Shown here: piece by piece, positions 24,469-37,300 of the stretch | How the letters are laid out: each line of letters opens with the position of its first letter | How positions within the stretch are numbered: the first letter of the stretch is position 1 | Assembly (NCBI GenBank): GCA_032358165.1 | Contig: JAALGY010000053.1 | Span: 310,001 to 374,000 of the forward strand | Length of the DNA stretch: 64,000 bases | Source of the DNA: Diplosphaera chodatii | Lineage: Eukaryota > Chlorophyta > Trebouxiophyceae > Prasiolales > Stichococcaceae | Direction of reading: 5' to 3' | Notes under the pieces: generated by a model | Told to the model about the DNA's origin: nothing | The model's input: the letters and a program-made list of their open reading frames with translations, nothing else | The model's database searches: none | Translations under genes and position numbers: made by a program

Positions 24469-25194
24469 TGTTGCTCGCTCGACTGACTATATATGCACCC
24501 AGCAGGCGCGTATGTATCCTAGACAATAATGCCGTGGCAGGTGCTTATCATGAGGGGTGGACGCCGCTGCAATCAAGCGCTGCGCCAGATATTCCGCCAG
24601 CCTCAGAAACCTGGGATCTGCGGGTGATGTGACCCGGATTGGCCGACGTGGACTTGGTCACCTTTCTACGATGGTCGTGCCGGCATCCTGCCTCGAAGAG
24701 CTGCTGGTCGGTCTCGGAGATGAAGTAGTGTACGAGCACTCGTATGCACCTACAGCTGACGACTGGACGACAGCACCCACCAGCCTGGTAGTGCCGCACA
24801 TCGATGCGACATGGGCGACTGCAGTGCTTCGTGTGTGTGACAGGGCTGCTGAGAATACAAGCGAACAGAAGGTTGCGTGACGTCCTTGCTGAAAGTTGCT
24901 ACACAGTTGCACGTGCTGAGCGGCATTCTGCATTTAGATGCACTCTTCAAACACAAACCTGTTTTCAACCTGTGGTGCTGCTCCCAACATACTGCCACTG
25001 ACCTCGCACGACAGTAAAGCAGCATTGCAGTGCTTGGATCTGAAGCAGTACACACAGTGTTCCACCTCCGCAGCCCATCAGCTTCCGTCCATGCTGTGCC
25101 TCTGCATGTGACGCAACACTCTGCACAACAGGCAAAGATAGGTAGGCTTTGCTCGGTGCCGCCTGCTAGGACTGCGCCTCAGAAGCGGCAGCGA
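24469..25194. other. upstream flank of copy B
   Basis: 726 bases aligning patchily with 20619-21640. No convincing coding exon on either strand. Confidence 0.5.
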
Positions 25195-28100
25195 TCAGGC
25201 CACTGCACCAGCAGGCGTCGTGCTCAGCGGCTGCTTGCCCAGCAGGTGCTCGGACTCATCCTGGCCCTGCAGCACAGCCAGCGCAGCTCTCAGCTGCTGC
25301 ACAACTCCGCCGTTGCCTCTGCTCATCCAGCATGCCTCGTCTGCCACTCAATTCGCAGCAAACATGCAATGGTTGCCCTGCACCACTGTGGGTTGACAGC
25401 CTACCTACTTGCTGCTCTTGTCTGGTAATCAATGTCGCCTCTGCAAGAGAGGCATCGAAAGTACCATGTGGCATCGTAGCTAGGACCTGACGCACCTTCA
25501 GGTCCTCCTGGGCGGCGGCCTCCGCCCGCGCCGCCTGGTCGTCGGCGGCGCGCAGCTCCCTGAGCGCCGCCAGGCCGCCCTCCCGCAGCTTGGCCACCCG
25601 TCCCGGCAGCGCCTGTCCAGAAATAAAAGCACATGTTACCTGACGTCGACACAGCACCGCGGTCGCATCCCCCTTCAGTTTGGTTGAGAACAGAAACAGG
25701 ATGTTGCCCATTGTGTGGCACAGGGGTGAGACTGGCAGGCGTGCGTGCGGTCCTGAGCGCACCTTGAACAGGCGGCGGATGAGCTTCGTCGACGGCCGCG
25801 CCTCCCGCTGCCCGGGCGCCATCCCCGGCTTCCACTCGAAGAGCCCAAACTGCAGAGTAAATGTACATGCCGATGATGCATACCTCCTCGGGCACCAATC
25901 GCGAGCAGCCATGTCCTACCACAGGGGGCTGAGTACCCTTATCCAAGCAGGGATTTCCGACAGGAACGCTTGTGGTGAGGCAGGCCACCATGGTGTGATG
26001 GACGCCCACCTGTGGCTTGAATCCAAATGCCCACTCAAAGTTGTCCACCTGAAGATCCGCACATACCCAGGAGTTCAGGTGGGACGTGAAATACCATGCT
26101 CACCAACCATGGATGCCAGGAACGCATGGCAAGAGGTAGCCCGGAAACACAGTGACAGGCCTCGCAAGTGTGTGGATGCGCACCAGGGTCCAGTACATGA
26201 TGCCGCGCACATCTGCGCCATCTGCAACAGCCTCTTCCAGCTGCACGCAGGATACACATCTGTCAATGATGCCGTGGAACAGTTCGTGAGTACACTCACC
26301 ATCCAATACACTCACCATCCAACTGTCATGGGCGTACCCAGGTCATGGTTCAGAAGCGTGCACATGGCTGTGCCAGCACACCATAGACAGTGGCCATCAA
26401 GCAGGCACAGGGGTAGCCTCACCGCTTTGAGGTAGGTGGTGGCCCACAGCTCCCGGCGGTTGTCGGCGCCGTCCGGGATGCCGGTCTCCGTGACAATCAC
26501 CGGCTTCCCCACCGCTGCCGCCCGCATGAGTGCCTGCAGTGACAAGGTCAGCAACGCCATGTTGGCATGTCCAGGACGAGTCAGGTACAAAGCAGGTGCC
26601 ATCACCTGCAACCTCCACAGGCCCTGGGATCGTGTCTGAAAGCTCAGCAACAGCACAATCGCCAGCATGTATGTGCTCGGCAGAGGCAATGACAAGAGAT
26701 GGCTGTGGGCGCACCGTGTAGAAGCCCTCGGGGTAGATGGAGTAGTCCATGTCGGTCAGCACCTCGCCCGGGTACTTGACCAGCATGCAGCGCCAGTCGA
26801 TCACCATCCTGTGATAGCAATGGCACCGCACGCTCACTGCATATTGCTTCACTTCGCAGCACCTCTGTGATCCCAGTCCCGTTGGATGTGACATAGGCAT
26901 TGTAGTCCAGGTGTGACGGTCTACACGGAAGGCGGCACTGACACATGACATGCTGCAGCTCTGAAAGGGACGAAGCTGCAGGATGCCACAGGTGCAGCAC
27001 CCTACCTGGAGTAGTAGTTGAGGCCCACGTAGTCCAGCTTGGGCGGGCCGCCGGGGTTGCTGTACATCACCGGCCGCCAGGGGCCGGTCGGCCGCCACAC
27101 AAAACGCCCCGTGCGCATGTAGTCTGTGATGGCCTGCCCAAGTGAAGGCGAGTGACCTTCGAATCCTTGTGTCTGGCCAGCAGGGGGCATGCTGATGTTT
27201 TGCAACAGATGTTTACAGGGCGCCGAGATGCTGGTGCAAGCTCGTGTTGCCACAGCATCCAAGGGCTGCTGCCAAGACGCTGCAAGGCTGATAGACACGT
27301 CTGCCTGCGGTGCTCACCTCATTGCCCCAGCACTTGTCAAAGATGGGGACCAGGATGCGGCAGTGCGGGGCGTATTTGCTGATGCGGTCGCCCTGGAAGA
27401 TCTCAAATCGCATCTCATTGTGCACCAGGCCTACTTCCGAGTCCATTCCGCCTGTGGTAAAACATGGCAGCCATGTGTGGACAAGTGCGTGTCTGAGTGT
27501 AGACAAGCCAAACGAGCAAAGCACACTGCGTTTACCCTCAGCCTCGAGGTACACAGCCAAGGCACCTGGTAGCTTTTTGATGAGCTCATATGCGCGCTCG
27601 TGCGCAATCAGCATGTGCTTCACTACGAGCCCCGCAATGCGCGTGGCAAAGAATTTCCCCGGTGGAAAGGAGCCGAAAAAGTAACCACTGAAAGTATACA
27701 CGCCCGGCTCGTTGAATGTGCACCAGTTCCGGATGCGGGGCCCAAATGACCTGCATAAGTGATGAACGGATGTTGTTTACAAAGCTCTGTGTGAACAACG
27801 TGCTGAAAGGTGCAGCTGTCTGAACGACTTCAAGATGGTAACACGATCGTCATTCTTCGCCATGCTGAACATTGCGATAAGACAGGTCCGTGTTCTTCAT
27901 TCCGTAAGCACAGTGACTCAGTGATCTCTTGTTTGCCACCCACCTGTAAGCAAGCTCAGTCCACTGGAGGAAGTGCTCAATGTTGGCCTCATGCTCGAAG
28001 CCGCCCGTATCCTCAAACCACTGCGGGTGCACGAAGTGGTGCAGCGTCGCCAGCGGCACCATGTCGAACCTGCGATTGCAGGGTGAGCTCTAGTTCCAAC

Positions 28101-29114
28101 CTGAGTGTGCAGTGTACACAGACATGTGCCTTCAGCATCACAGAGTAACCTGAAAGCGGATTGCAAGTATCATGCCATATACTGACCACACACTGATGAG
28201 TGAGGTGCAGTGTGGACGGGTGGCATCACAGCTGGGTTGCTGGTTGATCTCACTTCTCGAAGGCGTCTAGCATCGCGTGGTACCGCGCGATGGCCTCGCG
28301 GTCGATGCGGCCCTGCTGCGGCACGATGCGGTGCCACTCCAGGCTGAAGCGGAAGGCGGTGCAGCCCATCGAGTGCGCGCGTGCGATGTCCGCCTCAAAG
28401 TGGTTCCAGAAGTCGCACGACACCCCTGGCTGCATGTGAGGGAGGTGACACGCCGGTCAAAACGCTGCAGTATCCTGCCACATGCAGTCTGCTTCATGTT
28501 GCTGGCCGCAGCTCGACTTGTCTGTCCGAGGCTTTTGGACGCTGACCCTACAGATCATTAGCACCCCTACCTTGTCGCCACCCATAATGGGCGAGCCTCC
28601 GAACAGCGTCTTTTTGTTGACCCATGTGTCCCAGTTGGAGGGGCCGCCGCCGCTGTTCTGCCACACCGAGATGGCTGTGCCGGAATGGAAGGGCGCCTCT
28701 GCTGCTGGCGCGCTGCAGGGCGGAGAGACAAAGCTGCTGCAGTGTATGTCTTGTAGCATGACAGCTGCCAAGCCGCAATGACATAGGCACGCTACATACG
28801 ATACACATTGACGGCAGAATCTCGCACAGACAGAAGGGCTCGTGAGCTTGCAGACTACAGGGGTGGGGGGTGCCGCTTGGTATGCTTCACAGCACCAGTG
28901 CTGCATCGCTGGCACTGGTTTTGACAACGCGTCTTCAGCGAACGCAGTGGACATCGCTGTCTCCTGTTGGCGCGTGCTCTGTCGCTGCTCTGCTGCCATC
29001 TGGGTGGTGGAGACTCGTGATGAGACACCTGGCGAAGGGGCGCAGGGCGGCGGGCAGTCGCTTCTTGCCGCTCATGGCTACAGGGACGGTGGTGTCGTCT
29101 GACTTGTCACTCAT
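25195..29114 (-). CDS. glycoside hydrolase family 1 protein (beta-glycosidase)
   Basis: Fourteen in-phase exons: 29029-29114, 28571-28712, 28254-28429, 27944-28069, 27566-27750, 27318-27451, 27006-27133, 26715-26808, 26423-26533, 26184-26240, 26010-26048, 25763-25849, 25496-25612, 25195-25296; 527 residues, near the usual GH1 length. Order of motifs: GTAISVWQNSGG, FRFSLEWHRI, LATLHHFVHPQWFEDTGGF, the acid/base glutamate in WCTFNEPGVYTFSGYFFG, KLDYVGLNYYSR, the nucleophile glutamate in VIVTETGIPDGADNRREL, and YWTL-VDNFEWAFGF lining the sugar site. The nucleophile motif reads TETG instead of the common TENG. GH1 enzymes hydrolyse or transfer beta-glucosyl/galactosyl groups; some plant relatives (SFR2) remodel galactolipids, but assignment to that subgroup is not supported here. 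No clear signal or transit peptide. A predicted coiled Ala/Glu-rich tail follows the barrel. The last exon overlaps the duplication end. Confidence 0.93.
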
Positions 29115-29613
29115 GTACTCGAGAACCTCTTACCACCCCTGGCATCACCGCGTGTCCCAATGTGCCGATCTGGTACTGACCTGCGAGTGCCAACATGCAT
29201 GAGACAATACTTTCGACTTCAACGTGCGCCAAGCCTCCAACATATGTCCCAGACATGTTATGCATGCATATGCTGCTGTTGTAATGGTACAGACCGATGG
29301 TCCACAGCGAATATATTGGTGTAGCTCATCAGCACCTTGGGTCTCAGAACTATGTGCTGGCGCGATCGCGGCAACAGCAGCACGCAGCGATGCTGAACAG
29401 GATCTGCGCCACAATCGATCTGATTCAAAAGCAGGTGTTCTGACATACTAAGCTGCACCTCACGCTGATCAGCAATTCACCTGTAGCAGGGGACGCAGTT
29501 TCTACTGCTACAGTAGGGTTTCCCAGCAGGAGTGATGAAGTGACACTAGCCCTGTGGTTTGTGGCCTGCCACTTGACCGCCTGCACTTGTATTGCATTCA
29601 AACGACGGGCAGC
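29115..29613. promoter_or_regulatory. divergent upstream region between the glycosidase and complex I subunit genes
   Basis: 499 bases between divergent start codons; contains a tgttatgcatgcatatg stretch near 29260. Promoter role inferred from position. Confidence 0.4.
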
Positions 29614-31689
<2,076 letters not shown>

Positions 31690-32951
31690 GCAGGGTGCCG
31701 GGGTGGCAACATTGTGCCCGAGAAGATGAAGCTTGTGGATCACCCACACCCCTGAGACGCGGCGGCTGCATGCCCAGCTGCGATTGTACAGTATGAATGG
31801 AATTTGGCAGTCACCAAGCCTCCAGGAAATACACGGCTGCTCTCGTGTTTGACAAGCACGCACAGTCTGACATATGGTTGTTGAAGGCTTGCATGCCTTC
31901 AGAACTCTTGTAACCATATGTAGTGCATCTGGAAAGGTTGGTGGCCACCACTGCGGCCGTGCACGCAGTCATCTTGACTTTCGAAGGCCCATGCGATGTT
32001 GAACATAATGCGTGCGCACATGCGCCCCAATCAGCAGCAAGTATAACGAACAGATGCAAGTCGCATATGCATAAGGGACTAGGCTCTCATACAGCATTGA
32101 AACGAAACAGGCATGCAGGGTCTTCAACTGAACAGCATACGACTCGCATGTTCATGGACGGTGTTCATACTTGTGCTTGGAACTTCAGTACAGCTGCTTG
32201 GGTGTTGCTCCCAGCAGACAAACAGCAATGCTGTGGCTTGGTCAGAGCATTTGCTGTGTTTGCTCATGGGCGCAACGACATGTTAACCATCCGGTGACGT
32301 TTCAGCATTGTATGCGCCATGCACGCTCCCATCATCCGGTCGTCAGCACTTGACACTTGCCGGCTTTTCCAGGCAGCTGGTGAGTGGATGGGGAGCCAGG
32401 ACACCTGCAAGAATTCACCAACGCCAAGTACCGTAGTTGACAACCAAGCTGCAGTTGACGCACACACGCGTGCCCAGCTTTCATCCGCAAGTGGTGTGAA
32501 CATCAAATCTGTATGTATGCCAATTATTGATGGCGCATGCTGGTAGAAGTGGCTCGTATGAAGCATGAGAGTTCTCACGCAAGGGAGCCGCAGCAGTCTG
32601 CATGACAGATAGAATGTGGTTGTGAGGCAGCACAGCAGACCCTGCTAGTGTCGGACTCTTAGTGCTGCAAACACTACGTAGCATGCTGTCAGAGAGTGCC
32701 TGGCAGTAGTCTATCACACACGCTTACATCAAACTTTGCGCATGCTGAAACACATTTATGTGTGCAACTCACCACTGGAGCGGATGCAGCTGAAACCTGT
32801 ATACACATGAGATACTTGGGCATGACAGCCTTCTGAATTGTGACCATGCATGCCACAACAGGAAATAGGATGACCCTCTACTGCCCAAGTGCTTTAATTG
32901 TCAACCAATGTCCAACTCTGACTGTCTGGGTGGGGATGTTGCTAAGTACAC
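31690..32951. other. AT-richer intergenic stretch without a clear gene
   Basis: About 1.26 kb, visibly less GC-rich than its surroundings. The first part is presumably the 3' UTR of the complex I gene. Short open frames occur (for example plus 32319-32546 with DTCKNSPTPSTVVDNQAAVD) but none has a partner exon or recognisable domain. The 3' exons of the minus-strand secreted-protein gene may lie here; I could not place them. Confidence 0.4.
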
Positions 32952-33607
32952 CGAGCAGGTTGCCGAGCACGCATGGAGCCTGCATCAAATCTGACATGTG
33001 GCGCAGGATCGCACCATTGGGGAAGCAGCACCCGAAGATGCCAGTGCCTGGTGGGCTGGCACCCACGCCGGTGTACAGGAAGTCACAAACTTGACCTGCA
33101 ACGTGCAGGAATCAGATTGAGCAGTGGCATGACCCTGCATCGCGTAGAGCTCCAGCAGCATCTTGGCCTGGCTGCTGACGCATGATTAGCCTGCATGGTT
33201 GCAGGGCTCAAACCACCAATTTAATGAGGTGACGCCACCTCGTTCCAAACCAGCACAGCACAGCATATCAATGATGACCTCCGCAGCTACGGTCAGCAAA
33301 TACCTGAGGTGCACACGGAGCTGCTTGTGCAGTGCTCGTTGAGCTGTATGTAGGGGATGAGTGGATCGTCGTCAATAGTACAGGAGAGAATAACTTGCTT
33401 GTGCGGTGCAGTGTGCAACACATGGATAATGTGCCGACGACAAAACAAATGTACGTGCAATGCCTACGCATCACTTCAGTTGCACAGGTGGAATCGACGT
33501 CTGCTGGCGAGACTCACAGCCTGTGCAGGGCTTGTGGCAGTCAACAGCAGCAGCGCCGCCGCCGCCAGCAGGAGCACCGGAGCGGCGGTGGCATAAGGCT
33601 TGGCCAT
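32952..33607 (-). CDS. small secreted cysteine-containing protein, 3' end unresolved
   Basis: Not a family I recognise. Exon 1, 33518-33607, encodes a textbook signal peptide: MAKPYATAAP, a leucine/alanine core, then TATSPAQA with the likely cleavage site. Exon 2, 33304-33343 (phase 0 to 1), encodes LNEHCTSSSVCTS; exon 3 starts at 33095 (phase 1) with GQVCDFLYTGVGASPPG, TGIFGCCFPNGAI and LRHMSDLMQAPC. Phases agree across both joins. Five cysteines precede a CC pair, suggesting disulfide bonds in the secretory pathway. Exon 3 can end at 32971 or 32952; later exons were not found. Faces the histidyl-tRNA synthetase gene across a 709-base divergent gap. Confidence 0.5.
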
Positions 33608-34316
33608 GATGTCCACAGCGTCGAACGGCTCAGCAGACAAGGAAAGCAACAAGTGAGTGTGAATGGGACCCGCAGTCGTGCATTCCTGGGCCAGCCTCCA
33701 ACAGCCTCATGACAGCACGGTCACAACATGCACGATCATGGGACTCAACCTCCTACGATCGCGTGACAGGTATCCAGATGGCTCGCAACGTGGCACTACT
33801 CCTACTTAGATATCACACTGATGCGCTGACATGCCTGCAGTCGTACGCTCCATGTAGCTCTGCGGCTGGAGCGGCGGCGTGATGAAAGCAGCGGAGCGCG
33901 CAACAATCGGACACACTTGCAAGGTGTGGTGACGACGCTCGACAGCCTATACAAAAGAAATGAAGCTGAGTAGCATCCATCAGCCGTTCGGGCTGCAGAC
34001 CATTCAGATTCAGTGACCGTCAAGCAACCAGAGTGCGGCGGAGCGGCAAAGCCATCACGACATCAATGGGCCAGCGATTCAACTTTCTGCAGCCATAATT
34101 ATTTGAACCAATGAAGCAAGTATCGATCCAATGATTATGCAGTGGAGCGACTGCACATGCAGCGTGCACCAGATGTGCTGAGGGCCTGAGGCATTGCATT
34201 CAACAACACCCAGCACCACCCTGGGGCGAATCGTCCAACCTACACCGACCGATAGCTGCCAGCGCTTAGCAGCGCCATTTGCATGACACTTCTCTGATCC
34301 GCGCTCGCAAGCCGTC
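33608..34316. promoter_or_regulatory. divergent upstream region between the secreted-protein and HisRS genes
   Basis: 709 bases between divergent start codons. Includes an agctctgcggctggagcggcggcg run near 33860 and an AT-rich patch near 34090 (cataattatttgaacc). No gene seen. Confidence 0.35.
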
Positions 34317-37300
34317 ATGGCGTCGCACACGATTGTCGGCGGCGCTGGTAGCACACTCAGCGATGCGAATGTTGCTCGACTGGCTCGTGGCGGTGGTGTC
34401 GTGCTTGACACAGCAGCCAGCGAGCGGCTGAAGAAGGAATCTCCGCCAAAAGGCGCTGCTGTTGCCGCCGGCAGTGCCGATCCCGCCGCCGACGCGAACG
34501 GCGATGCAGAAGCACCATGGCTGACGGCCCCGCAGACGCGCGCTGTGCTGGTAGCACGGCTGCTGCCGCTCGTCAACGGCAGCAGCAAGACACGGCTGGG
34601 GGTCGTCGAACTCCTAGCGCGTCTGCTCAGGCCCGAGGCGCACCTTGACCAGCTGTTACCAGCGGCAGCGGACGCCGTTGCCATGCAGCGGCTGGCTGCA
34701 GAGCTGCCGCAGCGCGCAGCATCCTCAGCCGGTGCGAGTGGCCTTGCAGCGCCCGAGCAGGCAGTGCTGGACAGCGGCGGCCTGACGGCGGACGAGCGCA
34801 CGGCGCTTGCCACAGGGCAGCCAGTCGTCGCCGGGCTCGCAGCCGTCGCACTTGCAGACCTGCGGCAGCTGCTGACAGTCACAACCGCAGTAGCAGCGCT
34901 CAGCGCCGAGGCCCTTCAGGCAGATGTAAGGAAGACGCACACTCGCAGTACATGTACACAATGGGTCATGCGACTTTGTGTGCACACGGACACGCAAAGT
35001 GTGTTCACTGCACACATTCTCACACAGTCACGGGCCTGTCGTGCTTCTGCAGGTGAAAGCTCTAGAGCCAGAGGTGCAGGCACTGGTCCCATATAAGTCC
35101 AAGCTGGCTGCAGCCGAGCAGCTGCTGGCAATGCTGGCGGGATCGAAGCAGATCAACCCTCGCAAGGGTCAGGCGTTTCCCAGCATCAATGCTGCGCCGC
35201 AGGTGCGGTTGCATATTATATTGTGTTCATCACAACGGATGCCTGGTCCTCCGGTCAAATCATCCCCTTACCATGAGTGCGGTGCTGTGCCTTCTTACCA
35301 CTCCAAAGCGCCTGCCACAGTCATCAGTTGGCACCCAAGCCGCCCACAACATTGACGAGGTCCCCCGTTCAGGTGCTGGGGAGGGTGACAGATTCTATTG
35401 CAGCAGCCGCAGCTCTGGTGAAGGCCGAGCTGAACTCAGCCATACCGCCTCCAGCGGTGCTGCAGCGGCCGCTCCTGCCGCCGCCCTCAGACGAGCTGTC
35501 TCGTGCCCTGGCAGACGTCCTGGCAGCCGTGAAGCTGCTGCGCCAGCAGAGCCAGGAGCGGCAGGAGTGCAGCAGCGCAGCGGGCGGCTTCGTGGTGCGC
35601 ATCTGTCTCCTACAGCAATGTGGTGATGCACTCGGGTCGATGCTGATTCTGCATAGGACCCAGCTGTTTAGGCCTCGACCGCCTGTGCACAATGTCATGG
35701 GTGGCAGCGGAGTTGCACTGCACGTTCGAGCTGCTCATGCGCAGCGCATGCTGCTGCAGAACGTGCGAGCGGACTTCAAGCCGCGGTCCCTGAGCCCAGC
35801 GCTGTCGGGCACAGCTGTGGGGCTGGCGCTGGAGCTGTGGCAGCTGGTGGTGGAGCACCTGCCGGTCCAGCTGGCTGCAGAGGCGCTGGCTGCGGCAATC
35901 CTGCTGCGCCAACAAGAGGTCGCTTGGTCATGCTCAGCCTAGCTACCTGTGTGCACACGCTCCACTCCACTCCACACGGCTGCACACTTTGGCATCGAGA
36001 ACAGTCACTCAGAGCCATGTGGGCTGTGCAGCACCAACATTGCATGCATTGCTGCGTCGTGATGTTCAGCTTTCTGCGCACAGGGCGCAGCCCTGCAGCC
36101 AGCGGCAGACAGCCAGGCAGCCCCCAAGCGAAAGGGCAAGGGCCCCATCGGCCCTGTGCTCGGCAAGGGCACCGCTGTGGTACGGGCGATGGTCGATGCC
36201 GCAGCCGCTGAGGGCGCTGCAGTGTCCGAGATCGCAGACAGGCAAGCTGTTGTGATGTGACGGGTGATTCCGTGTCTGGTGGGAGCACTCCAGCTCAGTT
36301 CAAGATGGGTATGGGCAGCACTGGCGATCGTCGTTGACTGCAGCACCTGATCTGATTGCTCCAATGCCTTTCCTGATCTGACATTGCTTAGTGCAGGGTA
36401 GCAGCCCTGGACAGCCCATCAGCATCAGCTGCACAGCCGGCAGCCGACGGCGGTGTGTCTGAAGCATGGTCAGAGGCGCTGCCCTCGGTGGCGGAGGCAC
36501 TGAATCCTGCAAAGCCGCAGCTGCAGCGCAACTTGGAAGCGCTGCGCACAACATTGGAGGCTAACCAGGCAAGCCCGCAGATCCTCACTGCACAGCATCC
36601 GTCAGTCCATAACCAGCCCTGCTGGGCGGCTGTGTTTGCGTACCCAGTGCACCACAAGCTACCGCTGCATCTGGGACCCAGCTCTCACGTTCAGAAGTCC
36701 AGTGCAGGTGCAGCGACGGCCCAAGATCCCCAAGGGCACCCGCGACCTGCTGCCCGACCAGATGGCGATCCGCGAGATGGCCTTCCGCACGTGCGCCTCA
36801 CACACCCTGCCCAGACTGAAGCGCCCACCCTGTGGCAACCTGTATCACGGCGCATGTCACAACTCGTAGGTGCCCACACACCCCAAGCCATCTGGTCGGT
36901 GCTGCCGCAGTGGTACGTGCAGAAAGCACAATAATGTGACGAAGCGTCAATGCATGATGATGCAAATCTGCATTTGTGTGCGCGCAGCATCACGGGCGTG
37001 TTCCAGCGCCACGGCGCGGTGGCCATCGACACGCCGGTGTTCGAGCTGCGGGAGACGCTGATGGGCAAGTACGGAGAGGACTCCAAGCTGATCTACGACC
37101 TGGCCGACCAGGGCGGCGAGATCCTCAGCCTGCGGTGCGCTTCACTCTTGTACACATGTTTCGCTTTTCAGATTGACATATGCTCGCGCTGTCAATGGCC
37201 ACCCGTGAAACAAACCCTATTGTGCCACATGTGCAACTGCCCGCAGTGCTCATGAAGTGCCACACTCTTGTGCGGCACCCTTATCAGCGGCGTCCAAACC

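Larger units (their letters stand above)
21665..25221. repeat. tandem duplication, unit B (distal, shortened copy)
   Basis: 3.56-kb copy of unit A. It has lost the segment corresponding to about 16780-18820 (cyclase exons 11-18): after exon 10 the sequence jumps, through about 175 unrelated bases, to the cyclase 3' flank at about 22527 (gccaggtagctga, gaccagcgtgccagatcaac). It then continues through the F-box/leucine-rich gene copy and ends at 25221 inside the last coding exon of the glycosidase. Confidence 0.85.

Noticed and set aside
26285..26325. Two copies of acactcaccatccaa in a glycosidase intron as a possible satellite or CRISPR-like array
   Set aside because: Only two units, no spacers, eukaryotic intron context.
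32319..32546. 75-codon plus-strand open frame
   Set aside because: Composition is only weakly coding, no partner exons or homology; kept as unassigned intergenic DNA.
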